Part shown: piece after piece, positions 1-6,183 of the stretch
How the letters are laid out: every line of letters starts with the position of its first letter
Position numbering within the stretch: position 1 is the stretch's first letter
Origin: a virus
IMG/VR virus record: IMGVR_UViG_3300035698_006796
Span: 1 to 44,259 of that record
Strand: one strand, 5' to 3'
DNA: 44,259 bases
The notes under the pieces: generated by a model
Seen by the model: the letters and a program-made list of their open reading frames with translations, nothing else
The model's database searches: none
What the model was told of the DNA's origin: nothing
Translations under genes and position numbers: made by a program

Positions 1-36
1 CTTCTTATCCCAAGCTCTAAACTTTATCTCTCTCAT
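1..36 (-). CDS. YopX-like protein, partial N-terminus (duplicate of the gene at 43773-44168)
   Basis: This is the first 12 codons of the YopX-domain gene, reading leftward off the window start from an ATG at 36-34. The complete gene is at 43773-44168, so this copy exists only because of the 127-base terminal overlap. It follows the gene that ends at 76. Confidence 0.9.
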   Translation of the reverse strand, partial: MREIKFRAWDKK

Positions 37-127
37 TTACTGTACCTCCTTATAACACCTTGTGTTGCACAACATTTACAAAATAATGTCAGGCGCCTTT
101 TCACTTCTACTCTCTCTCTTGCTGACA
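1..127. repeat. Terminal direct repeat, left copy
   Basis: These 127 bases are identical to 44133-44259 at the other end. The repeat begins inside the YopX-like gene and ends inside the following leftward gene, so both copies interrupt normal coding sequence. A 127-base overlap equals a common maximum assembler word length, so the simplest reading is a circular or circularly permuted genome cut at an arbitrary point. A true short terminal repeat is less likely because it would not be expected to lie across two genes. Confidence 0.95.
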
Positions 128-510
128 TATTGTTTTTCTGGAATGTCCTGTACCTTTTCACTCCCAAGATCTTTAACGCTAAACCCATACCTCCTCCTTC
201 TGTATCGTTTTCCCATTAACAAACAACTCTCAACAGTATCCATATCATTTTCAAAGTCAGCCATACATATTAAATCTTTCTCATTGTTTACTACTGCACA
301 CTTTAATATAGTTCTAAGTACATCTATATGCTTGTCCATCTCTTCCATACTCATTACATCATACAAATACATTCTATCATAAGTCTGGTGTGCAGTGAAA
401 CTAGCACCTAAACATCTATCATCGTCCGGCACTCGTGGCTCTTCCTCTTTAAAATGGCATTTACCACCTACCATATACATACACCATAATTGGTTAGCTG
501 TGCATATCAT
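76..510 (-). CDS. Hypothetical early protein, 144 aa
   Basis: I do not recognise this protein. It is hydrophilic, has several Cys in the first half (for example C3, C10, C18 and C33), an acidic middle and a very basic stretch of consecutive Arg near residues 102-106, and ends in a charged Lys/Arg/Glu-rich tail. Its ATG at 510 overlaps the TGA of the upstream small membrane-protein gene (ATGA), so translation is probably coupled. It belongs to the leftward early unit; the next gene downstream across the circular junction is the YopX-like gene. Its 3' end is repeated at 44208-44259. A DNA-binding or host-interacting role is possible but not shown. Confidence 0.75.
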   Translation of the reverse strand: MICTANQLWCMYMVGGKCHFKEEEPRVPDDDRCLGASFTAHQTYDRMYLYDVMSMEEMDKHIDVLRTILKCAVVNNEKDLICMADFENDMDTVESCLLMGKRYRRRRYGFSVKDLGSEKVQDIPEKQYVSKRESRSEKAPDIIL

Positions 511-656
511 TTAATTACACCCAAAGTACAAGTACCTATAAATAACAACATTAAAATAGATGTAATGGTGAACAACAGTAAGCTAGTTATATCCTTACTT
601 ACTCTTTCTTCAAAGTACTTATTCAGCTTTGTTACGCACAGCGAAATAAATGGCAT
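507..656 (-). CDS. Small single-pass membrane protein, 49 aa
   Basis: This short gene fills what would otherwise be a gap. It starts at the ATG at 656 with an AAAAGGAGACTAT ribosome binding site directly upstream, and its TGA overlaps the next ATG at 510 by the ATGA arrangement. The product has a short polar N-terminus with Lys and Glu residues (about 1-22), then a hydrophobic segment from about residue 25 to 47 rich in Leu, Ile and Phe that would span a membrane once. No family is recognised. Such small membrane proteins are common in early phage regions; a role in superinfection exclusion or host takeover would be speculation. Confidence 0.7.
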   Translation of the reverse strand: MPFISLCVTKLNKYFEERVSKDITSLLLFTITSILMLLFIGTCTLGVIK

Positions 657-679
657 ATAGTCTCCTTTTGTTCATTATG

Positions 680-859
680 TTAAACTTGTGTCGATCTAAT
701 GGATACACCTTGCATAATGCCTCCACTAACTGGTGCTTTAGGTGCGGAACGTAAAAATCGTGCTTTCTCATCATCTATCCTCACTTTCTTTGCCAGTCTA
801 TCAAATACATCTTTACCAACAATGTCTTCCATAGTGTGAGTTACTTCTTTACTCTCCAT
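680..859 (-). CDS. Hypothetical small protein, 59 aa
   Basis: This gene starts at the ATG at 859, has GGAG about 7 bases upstream, and overlaps the end of the upstream gene (849-1124) by 11 bases. It encodes a mixed-charge, soluble 59-residue protein with an acidic N-terminal half and a basic Arg/Lys and Ser-rich second half. It shows no membrane segment or Cys cluster and I do not recognise a family. The tight overlap, the ribosome binding site and the lack of any other gene in this gap argue that it is real. Confidence 0.65.
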   Translation of the reverse strand: MESKEVTHTMEDIVGKDVFDRLAKKVRIDDEKARFLRSAPKAPVSGGIMQGVSIRSTQV

Positions 860-1124
860 TCAACTTCTCCTTCATATTGTCTATTACCATACTTGTCATA
901 CCAGTGTATATATGATCTCTCACCTCACTGGTGCTAGAACCTGAAGCTTTAACTTCTGTAACCTCTTCACCTCTCACTGCTGTGAACAACATAAAACCAT
1001 CACAATTATTAAGCAGTTTAATAGCTTCTTTCAATGCACTTCTAGTTAGTTTTTCCTGCAGTTCTGGTTGGTGTCCTTCAATAGTTATTCTACGCTCATC
1101 TCCGTTAATCGGTACATCTCCCAT
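849..1124 (-). CDS. Hypothetical early protein, 91 aa
   Basis: A leftward gene with a clear GGGAGGCGAT ribosome binding site before its ATG at 1124. The product is soluble. It has a charged N-terminus (about 1-30), a helical Leu/Ala-rich segment at about 30-42, then a strand-like hydrophobic patch around FMLFTAV at 44-50 and a Ser/Thr-rich stretch. I do not recognise the family. It is the second gene of the leftward unit, 18 bases after the gene at 1143-1370, and may be expressed very early. Confidence 0.7.
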   Translation of the reverse strand: MGDVPINGDERRITIEGHQPELQEKLTRSALKEAIKLLNNCDGFMLFTAVRGEEVTEVKASGSSTSEVRDHIYTGMTSMVIDNMKEKLNGE

Positions 1125-1142
1125 ATCGCCTCCCTTACTTTG

Positions 1143-1370
1143 TTATAGTTCTATAACAACTCTATCATCAACTTTCTTTTCTCTCTTGCGTACTGGTGTA
1201 ACTTTAATCTCTTCCACAGGTGTCATATCCTTAACACTAACCAACTTAAAACTGTCAGCCATAGCATCATCTTCAACCTTACTAATAGCTTCTTCAGGCG
1301 TAGTTGCATACACACCCTTAATTATATGTTTGCTAACTACAAGGTCAGCAGTGATTACATAGAATCTCAT
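1143..1370 (-). CDS. Hypothetical first gene of the leftward unit, 75 aa
   Basis: I place the start at the ATG at 1370, eleven codons inside the longest frame, because ACGGAGGC lies directly upstream of it. The protein begins MRFYVITAD, a beta-strand-like start, followed by a segment (TTPEEAISKVEDDA) of the kind seen in small phage proteins that modulate host enzymes, then a basic tail. No family is recognised with confidence. It is the promoter-proximal gene of the early unit, preceded by about 150 bases of untranslated leader and two candidate leftward promoters at 1523-1551 and 1562-1591. Confidence 0.7.
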   Translation of the reverse strand: MRFYVITADLVVSKHIIKGVYATTPEEAISKVEDDAMADSFKLVSVKDMTPVEEIKVTPVRKREKKVDDRVVIEL

Positions 1371-1522
1371 ACTATGCCTCCGTGTAATTGGTTTTCGCAC
1401 CGTGCAATTAGTCGACCGTGTAAACAGTTGTGGACTTTATTAAAAACGTGGATTTTGAGTATAAATTTAGATTTTGGCTTTTTAATATTCAATATTATCA
1501 AATTTGAATGTTTACAAATATA

Positions 1523-1551
1523 AGCATATCAAATTAAACGCTAAAAGTCAA
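1523..1551 (-). promoter_or_regulatory. Candidate leftward sigma70-like promoter, proximal
   Basis: Read on the minus strand, a TTGACT -35 box (1551-1546) is separated by 17 bases from a TATGCT -10 box (1528-1523). The spacer contains TTTTAGCGTTT (1546-1536), which recurs in the spacer of the rightward promoter at 1835-1864. It would serve the leftward unit beginning at 1370. The -10 box is imperfect, so this is weaker than the neighbouring 1562-1591 element. Confidence 0.45.
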
Positions 1552-1561
1552 GCATAATCAG

Positions 1562-1591
1562 ATTATAAGCTATTTTCTTTTAGATTGTGAA
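1562..1591 (-). promoter_or_regulatory. Candidate leftward sigma70-like promoter, distal
   Basis: On the minus strand a TTCACA -35 box (1591-1586, one mismatch from TTGACA) lies 18 bases from a perfect TATAAT -10 box (1567-1562). Transcription would start near 1555 and read into the leftward early unit, giving a leader of roughly 185 bases before the ATG at 1370. No phage RNA polymerase gene is seen, so use by host polymerase is expected. Confidence 0.5.
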
Positions 1592-1834
1592 CTCTTGGCG
1601 TTTACCTTTCCTTTATATATAGGGCATAAATCATTTTTAAGGGCATAAATTCAGATAGTGAATAGGTAGGTATGGCTTAAATAGAGAATGTTGGCAAATT
1701 GCCGATTTTGGCGTTGCTTTATAATTATAAAGATTGAATTTATATAATATTGTATGTTTTAGTGTAAGCTATGCAAGGCGTGGAAGTGGGTTTGGAAGTC
1801 TATTTGTAAACTTCTATTTTTATTTATTTGGTTC

Positions 1835-1864
1835 TTGACATTTTATATATTTTAGCGTTATACT
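1835..1864 (+). promoter_or_regulatory. Strong rightward sigma70-like promoter
   Basis: A perfect TTGACA -35 box (1835-1840) and a TATACT -10 box (1859-1864) are separated by 18 bases. Transcription would start near 1871, about 55 bases ahead of the gene at 1926. The spacer ends with TTTTAGCGTTA (1850-1860), the same word found in inverse orientation between the boxes of the leftward promoter at 1523-1551. This suggests a shared operator, which is inference. Confidence 0.65.
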
Positions 1865-1925
1865 ATATTTACACTTCTTAAACAGTAAGTTTAAAATCTA
1901 AAAGTGTAAAGGTGGGTGAATAAAA

Positions 1926-2150
1926 ATGGAATATACAATCACGCTGACAATACGCAAACAGCTTGTAAAGGTATCTGGCACAATTGAAGAAATCGCAACA
2001 AAATTGAGTAAGTTTGCAGGGTTCACGCTTACACCAGAAGATATCATCAAGCAAGGTGCTTGGTCGGTAGTTTACAGAAAAGACTATCAAGCGTCTAGAC
2101 CACGCAAGACATCTGACGGAGAAGTAAAAGAGAGCATAAGTTTAGATTAG
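1926..2150 (+). CDS. Hypothetical small rightward early protein, 74 aa
   Basis: The ATG at 1926 follows AAGGTGGG about 10 bases upstream and a consensus-like promoter at 1835-1864. The product starts with two strand-like segments (MEYTITLTIRKQL and VKVSGTIEE), then a helix (EIATKLSKFA) and a Thr-Pro-Glu-Asp helix cap, ending in a charged tail. The layout could be a small nucleic acid or protein binding fold, but no family is recognised. It is followed by a hairpin with a short T run at 2168-2202, so it may be a single-gene transcript. Its position at the divergent switch makes a regulatory role attractive but unproven. Confidence 0.6.
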   Translation: MEYTITLTIRKQLVKVSGTIEEIATKLSKFAGFTLTPEDIIKQGAWSVVYRKDYQASRPRKTSDGEVKESISLD

Positions 2151-2167
2151 TAGTGTGTAAATACATT

Positions 2168-2202
2168 TAGCCACGCTTGATATATTAAGGGCGTGGCTAT
2201 TT
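2168..2202 (+). terminator. Candidate Rho-independent terminator
   Basis: TAGCCACGC (2168-2176) and GCGTGGCTA (2191-2199) form a perfect 9 bp stem with a 14-base loop, followed by TTTGC. It lies 18 bases after the stop of the gene at 1926-2150. The T tract is short, so termination may be partial. Confidence 0.55.
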
Positions 2203-2266
2203 GCATAATATGAAAATGACACAATTCAAAACAAATCAAATCAAAACAAAATTAAAGGGGTATAAA

Positions 2267-2470
2267 ATGGTTATATCTAAATCTATAAGCGTTGATATTG
2301 GTCGTGTTGTAATGTTTAATTATGCGTTGCATAATGATATTCTTGGCGTAGTTGTGAATGGTGACACAATACAATGTATTGATTTTGAAGAGCAACAATA
2401 TATAAATAAAGTACATCACAATAGTTTATTTCTTGATATTACAGAATGTAAACTTATAAGGGGTGTATAA
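2267..2470 (+). CDS. Hypothetical small protein, 67 aa
   Basis: I choose the ATG at 2267 because AAAGGGG ends 6 bases upstream; upstream in-frame starts lack a ribosome binding site. The protein is strand-rich with alternating hydrophobic residues (SVDIGRVVMF, ILGVVV, TIQCIDF), and could be a small beta-barrel. No family is recognised. Its TAA overlaps the next ATG at 2470 by one base, so the pair is probably co-translated. Both genes lie between two hairpins and upstream of the origin-like region. Confidence 0.6.
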   Translation: MVISKSISVDIGRVVMFNYALHNDILGVVVNGDTIQCIDFEEQQYINKVHHNSLFLDITECKLIRGV

Positions 2471-2679
2471 TGATTAACATAGAAAATATAACAGCATTAG
2501 ATCGTGAAGTGTTATTGGAGATTGTAGAAAATTATATATTGAATGGTTGTGATATTATTGACGATATTCTTGACGATAGTTTTAAAGATGTTAGGGGTAA
2601 AAATAAGCATATAGACCTATTAAAAAGAATAGTTATAACATATCATTTATATTTTAACTTAAAGGGGTTTAAAACATAG
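2470..2679 (+). CDS. Hypothetical small protein, 69 aa
   Basis: The ATG at 2470 overlaps the stop codon of the preceding gene, with AAGGGGTG a few bases upstream. The product is acidic in the first two thirds (DIIDDILDDSF) and basic and aromatic towards the C-terminus, and is probably helical. I do not recognise a family. A hairpin at 2730-2766 follows, so the transcript of this two-gene unit probably ends there, before the iteron region. Confidence 0.6.
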   Translation: MINIENITALDREVLLEIVENYILNGCDIIDDILDDSFKDVRGKNKHIDLLKRIVITYHLYFNLKGFKT

Positions 2680-2729
2680 CACTAGCGTTGGAATGTATTT
2701 GCATTATATCCCTAAAGTTTAATTCAAAT

Positions 2730-2770
2730 AATACGCTAACATTGGAAGTTTAAGTGTTGGCGTATTTCCT
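2730..2770 (+). terminator. Candidate terminator after the small rightward genes
   Basis: AATACGCTAACA (2730-2741) can pair with TGTTGGCGTATT (2755-2766), giving a 12 bp RNA stem with one G-U pair and a 13-base loop, followed by TCCTTTAT. It sits 50 bases past the stop at 2679. The tail is pyrimidine-rich rather than a clean T run. Confidence 0.45.
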
Positions 2771-2892
2771 TTATATATCTATATGTAGTGGGTGCAAGTC
2801 GTGGATCAGAATTTACTACATACCATATATAGCGTGTAGCATAGTTTTAATATTATAGGTATGTTTATTCAGATCGTAGCGTGTGCGTGGCT

Positions 2893-2932
2893 TGGAAGTC
2901 AATATGGAAGTCTATATGTAAATGTGGAAGTC
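2893..2932 (+). repeat. Three TGGAAGTC direct repeats
   Basis: TGGAAGTC occurs at 2893-2900, 2905-2912 and 2925-2932, the last two extended to TGGAAGTCTAT-TGTAAA. The third is followed by ACTTCC, making a short stem. A related element with TGGAAGTCTATTTGTAAACTTC lies near 1792-1814. These are iteron-like and may bind an initiator or regulator; they lie about 100 bases upstream of the GTTATGG array. Confidence 0.55.
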
Positions 2933-3025
2933 TATCTGTAAACTTCCAAAACCTTTATATTTATATATGCTACATAGTAAGTTCAGGCAAATTGCCTAAA
3001 TCCGTAAGTTCAGGGATTGAGATTT

Positions 3026-3286
3026 GTTATGGAATGTAAGGCGTGGCGTTATGGACTTAAGTCTATATATATCAATAGAGTTATGGCGTTATGGAAGTTA
3101 TGGCGTGGTGCTTGTTGGTGTGGGTGGTTGTGCTTAAATCTATATATATACATATATAATATATATATTTATAAAGTAGTATAGACAATAGCAACAACAT
3201 AGATTGCGTTCCATAATCTCCATAACTCCATAACGTCAATCATAGCGTGTGTTTTTAGCGTAAGTGTACCATAACGCGTCCATAAC
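3026..3286. other. Candidate replication origin: inverted iterons around an AT-rich core
   Basis: Five GTTATGG words occur on the left (3026, 3048, 3080, 3088 and 3097), and on the right there are four CCATAAC words plus one CCATAAT (3211, 3220, 3228, 3269 and 3280). The two sets are inverted relative to each other and lie almost symmetrically around an AT-only tract at about 3139-3174. Spacing within the sets is often 8-9 bases. Inverted iterons beside an easily melted core are typical of replication origins. This is the longest stretch without a gene (2680-3642), in keeping with that role. The initiator protein is not identified. Confidence 0.6.
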
Positions 3287-3487
3287 TATCTAATTGTTGC
3301 ACTCGCACCTATATATTATATATCCTTATATATAAAGCGACCACGCCACCCCCCCACGCACCCCCTTATAATATATATATAGTGGTATATATTCAGCTAT
3401 CATTTTTCCATTCTTATTAAATTCCTTTATTAAGTTTCTTTATAAAGTATGCCTAAAAAATCCACCCCTTTATAGTGTCTATTGTGC
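3287..3487. other. AT-rich gene-free spacer with a C-rich block
   Basis: I see no gene in these 200 bases. There is an AT-rich stretch with repeated TATATA words, a short C-rich block (about 3339-3366, with runs of seven and five C), and a second AT-rich stretch ending before the late promoter. The C-rich block resembles, in inverse orientation, the G-rich stretch at 3102-3129 on the other side of the AT core. Confidence 0.5.
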
Positions 3488-3516
3488 TTTACAAAATCAA
3501 CAATTTGTGATATTAT
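3488..3516 (+). promoter_or_regulatory. Candidate promoter of the virion operon
   Basis: TTTACA (3488-3493) and TATTAT (3511-3516), each one mismatch from the sigma70 consensus, are 17 bases apart. Transcription would begin near 3523, about 120 bases before terS. No other promoter of similar quality was seen between here and 3643, so it is the best candidate for the rightward virion unit. Confidence 0.55.
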
Positions 3517-3601
3517 ATATATACATACAAATACATTATAAAAATATGAATATTAAAAATTTACAATTTGAATTTAAGGTTTACACAACCTACGAATGTT
3601 C

Positions 3602-3626
3602 ACCAATGTTTATTTATATCATTGGT
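3602..3626 (+). promoter_or_regulatory. Hairpin immediately upstream of the terS ribosome binding site
   Basis: ACCAATG (3602-3608) and CATTGGT (3620-3626) form a perfect 7 bp stem with an 11-base AT-only loop, ending three bases before the GGAGG at 3630-3634. The lack of a T run after it argues against a terminator. It could protect the transcript 5' region or be a translational operator for terS. Confidence 0.4.
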
Positions 3627-3642
3627 AATGGAGGTATAATAT

Positions 3643-4170
3643 ATGGCAACAGCTAAAGGTAGGCATAAGACAGGTGCTGGTACGGAATATGCTGAAAGCA
3701 CAGAACGCCTATTCCCTAAACAACTTAATAGTAGACACCGCATTTTAATGCGTTTACTCATTACTGGTATGCAACTTAAGGATGCGGCTAAGGAAGTAGA
3801 TTATAATTTGCAGCGTGCACAAACCATAGTTAGTAGTCCATTGTTCAAACTTGAGAAGAGTAAAATGGAGAAAGAGATAAGGGATAGATATACAACCAAT
3901 GAAAGCAAACGCGGGTTGCCAGAGAACATACGTAGTAAATTGCAGGATGAAGCTTTGTTCGCACTTGACGAGATTGTACGCCTACGTGATAAGGGTACAA
4001 GTGAAGGTATTAGACAACGCAGTGCATTTGATATATTGGATAGAGCTGGTTATAAGGCGCCGGATAAGTTTGAAGGTATAGTTGCAGTTGAGGCTACGGA
4101 AGGATTAGTTAATGCTTTACAACGTTCATTAAAGGAGCAAAAGCCTGAAAATGGAAATGTTGAACCCTGA
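3643..4170 (+). CDS. terS: Terminase small subunit
   Basis: This is the likely DNA-recognition subunit of the packaging motor. The protein (175 aa) has a basic N-terminus, a helix-turn-helix-like segment at about 39-66 (LLITGMQLKDAAKEV), a long charged helical middle and a C-terminal segment (DILDRAGYKAPDKFE) of the type seen in small terminases. It starts at an ATG 8 bases after GGAGG. Its 3' end overlaps terL by 20 bases, the usual small-large terminase arrangement, and this position is much of the evidence. TerS proteins form rings that bind pac or cos DNA and pass it to TerL. The call rests on motif and synteny, not on a database match. Confidence 0.8.
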   Translation: MATAKGRHKTGAGTEYAESTERLFPKQLNSRHRILMRLLITGMQLKDAAKEVDYNLQRAQTIVSSPLFKLEKSKMEKEIRDRYTTNESKRGLPENIRSKLQDEALFALDEIVRLRDKGTSEGIRQRSAFDILDRAGYKAPDKFEGIVAVEATEGLVNALQRSLKEQKPENGNVEP

Positions 4171-5656
4171 ACAATATGAACACATAAGGGATAATATGCG
4201 AAGTAGTTTCGCGTTTTTCTGTCAATCAATTATGCCACCAGAGTGGTTTGATGACGTGTTCCATTTGGAGCTATGCAACTTTATGCAGTACAGTAAAAAT
4301 AGGAAACTAATAATACTTCCGCGAACACACCTAAAAACAACAATAGCCGCAACACTGTACCCTTTATGGCGTGCAACTGTGGATACAAATAAACGAATAC
4401 TAGAGGTAAGTAATACTAGTACTAACGCTGGGAAAACTGTTCGCGCTATTCGTAGTTATGTTGAGAATAACAAGTTATACAGTGCGTTTTTTCCAGATTG
4501 TGTTCCACAATTTTCCAAGGTGCGTTGGTGTGATGAGTGTGCTTGTTTACGGAGACCAGAAGATTTTCCGGAAGGTACCTTTGAAAGTGCAGGTGTCGGC
4601 GCTAACATTATACGTCGTCACTTTAATATAATAATTGAGGATGATACGGTTGCCCCACAGAAAGATGACTTGACGGGGGAGGAATGTATGCCTTCACGTG
4701 ATGATATAGAGAAGGCTGTTGGGTTCCATAGGTTGATACCACCACTACTTATAAACGAAGAGGATGAAATATTAGTTATAGGTACAAGGTGGGCTGATTA
4801 TGACCATATCAAGTGGGTTAAGGAAAATGAAGACTATGACATATTTGATAGAGCAGCATATGATGAAGCAGGTGTGCCACGCTATAAAAGGTTTAGTGTG
4901 GGTAGGTTAGCAGATATAAGAAAGAGTATGGGTTCACACCTATTTAATGCTTTGTACTTAAATGACCCATTGAGTCAGGATAGTATGATATTCAAACCTA
5001 GTTGGCTGCATTACTATACTGAGGATGAGTTGCCAGCAGAAGGGCAAGGAGTAGTTACCGTTGATCCTGCAGACCCACCTACTGGCAAGAAATCACAGGA
5101 CTATAGCGCCATTGTTAGTTGTAAGCATACTAAGAAGGGTGTTTATGTTCGTAGATATATAAGGGAAAGGTTAACTGACAAGCAAGTAATAGATAAGGCT
5201 ATGGAGGTTGCTAAGAAAGATGGTGCATACAAAATAAGGATTGAGGTTGATAGGTATGCACATTTACAGTATGGAATTAAGGAAGCTATGAATAGGAAGA
5301 ATGAGTGGTATAGTATAGATGCTGTTAAAACTAGAGGTAGGAATAAAGAAGCACGTATTAAACAAAGACTTGCACCTATGTTTGAGAATGGCGTCATACA
5401 CCTTAAGCAAGGAATGAGAGAGTTGGAACAGGAGTTGTTCGCATTCCCTAATAGTGCTCACGATGATTTGATTGATGCGCTAGCTTGGCAGATAGAAGGC
5501 ATATCACCAACTGATATGACACCACCACCAAAGAAGTCAAGTGGTAGAAAGTTGCCGACGTTTGGAGAAATGTTGGGGACTTTAGAAAAAAGAGGTAAAG
5601 GGCAGTACCCATTTGAAGTACAACTAGGTGGGCAGGTCAGTAATTTCAATAATTGA
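4151..5656 (+). CDS. terL: Terminase large subunit
   Basis: This is the packaging ATPase and nuclease. The 501-residue protein has a Walker A-like motif with PRTHLKTT at 57-64 (a deviant, Arg/His-containing P-loop as in many phage terminases), a Walker B with IIEDD at 161-165, and a C-terminal RNase H-fold nuclease marked by VDPADPP (D305) and the HDDLIDALAW segment (D438, D439). E365 may be a further metal ligand. A CDEC pair near 127-130 is unusual. Length is slightly short but normal. The ATG at 4151 follows GGAG in the terS end. The last codons (Asn-Phe-Asn-Asn-stop) lie inside one of the dispersed palindromes at 5640-5662, an odd overlap. Confidence 0.93.
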   Translation: MEMLNPEQYEHIRDNMRSSFAFFCQSIMPPEWFDDVFHLELCNFMQYSKNRKLIILPRTHLKTTIAATLYPLWRATVDTNKRILEVSNTSTNAGKTVRAIRSYVENNKLYSAFFPDCVPQFSKVRWCDECACLRRPEDFPEGTFESAGVGANIIRRHFNIIIEDDTVAPQKDDLTGEECMPSRDDIEKAVGFHRLIPPLLINEEDEILVIGTRWADYDHIKWVKENEDYDIFDRAAYDEAGVPRYKRFSVGRLADIRKSMGSHLFNALYLNDPLSQDSMIFKPSWLHYYTEDELPAEGQGVVTVDPADPPTGKKSQDYSAIVSCKHTKKGVYVRRYIRERLTDKQVIDKAMEVAKKDGAYKIRIEVDRYAHLQYGIKEAMNRKNEWYSIDAVKTRGRNKEARIKQRLAPMFENGVIHLKQGMRELEQELFAFPNSAHDDLIDALAWQIEGISPTDMTPPPKKSSGRKLPTFGEMLGTLEKRGKGQYPFEVQLGGQVSNFNN

Positions 5657-5662
5657 ACTTAC
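5640..5662. repeat. Dispersed palindrome, copy 1 (end of terL)
   Basis: Arms GTAATTTCAA and TTGAACTTAC flank TAA; one mismatch from a perfect 10 bp inverted repeat. It covers the terL stop codon and ends six bases before the AGGAGG of the next gene. Five further copies lie at 15445, 25350, 33032, 38317 and 42656. Confidence 0.85.
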
Positions 5663-5681
5663 ACTTTAGGAGGTGTATATT

Positions 5682-6068
5682 ATGGGATTTAATAGTTCTA
5701 CAGTAACAGTACAAGTTGCTGGTGGAGAAACAGTAACAGGACTTAATCGTTTGTATGGTTGTGGCATAAAGGCAGGAGCAGCTACATCCAGTGTAACAGT
5801 ACGTGAGACATCAATAACTGGTAATGTGCTTGATGGTGTAAGTGCACTTGCTACTGCATTTAATACTAGTAGAAATGATATGCCAGTATCAGTTAGTGGC
5901 AAGACGTTATACATAGAGGCAGTAGGTAATGCAACTAACACTGTACTTTATGTAGATGATGCAACAGGTGCTATAGTAACACACCCATATGACAAGTTAG
6001 TAACTAGGGTTACAATATTAAATTATAATAACACTAAACTGTTAGGTACAGTAACCGTAACAAGCTAG
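5682..6068 (+). CDS. Virion-like protein with C-terminal repeat tag, 128 aa
   Basis: The start is the ATG at 5682, 8 bases after AGGAGG. The protein is Thr, Val, Gly and Ser-rich with many beta-strand-like segments and no Trp, as in small phage decoration or fibre proteins. Residues 104 to the end (LVTRVTIL and then LLGTVTVTS) match the 14-15 residue repeat of the giant protein at 16750-20907, so this looks like a domain carrying two repeat copies as a tail. Its place between terL and the portal gene is unusual, since terL is normally followed directly by the portal. It has no recognised family; a decoration role is inference. Confidence 0.7.
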   Translation: MGFNSSTVTVQVAGGETVTGLNRLYGCGIKAGAATSSVTVRETSITGNVLDGVSALATAFNTSRNDMPVSVSGKTLYIEAVGNATNTVLYVDDATGAIVTHPYDKLVTRVTILNYNNTKLLGTVTVTS

Positions 6069-6078
6069 GAGGCGAGTG

Positions 6079-6183
6079 ATGGCTAAAGGAACACCAAAGC
6101 GGGACGGGAGCGGTGGAGGAACAAGAGGTAATAAAGGTAGAGGTGGATGCTCTACTACTAAGAAAACGGGACAAGGTAAATAG
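6079..6183 (+). CDS. Small basic Gly-rich protein, 34 aa
   Basis: A very short gene with CTAGGAGGCGAGTG before its ATG at 6079; its TAG at 6181-6183 abuts the portal ATG. The product is almost entirely Gly, Lys, Arg, Ser and Thr (for example GTPKRDGSGGG and GNKGRGGC). Small proteins of this composition are often found just before the portal gene in tailed phages, from my recollection. The function is unknown; it may bind DNA or be a packaging accessory. The good ribosome binding site and exact fit between neighbours support it being translated. Confidence 0.7.
   Translation: MAKGTPKRDGSGGGTRGNKGRGGCSTTKKTGQGK

Larger units (their letters stand above)
1371..1925. other. Divergent intergenic control region
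   Basis: No convincing gene is visible in these 555 bases. The region is very AT-rich and holds two leftward sigma70-like promoters, one rightward promoter, an 11-base direct repeat AGGGCATAAAT at 1621-1631 and 1640-1650, a perfect palindrome GGCAAATTGCC at 1693-1703 (a second copy lies at 2986-2996), and a TGGAAGTCTAT element near 1792 related to the iterons near 2893-2932. These make it the main switch between the leftward early and the rightward units. Confidence 0.7.

Noticed and set aside
62-382. Rightward open frame of 106 codons at the window start
   Set aside because: It lies antisense to the leftward gene at 76-510 and has a Ser/Leu/Phe-rich composition typical of antisense frames; no ribosome binding site.
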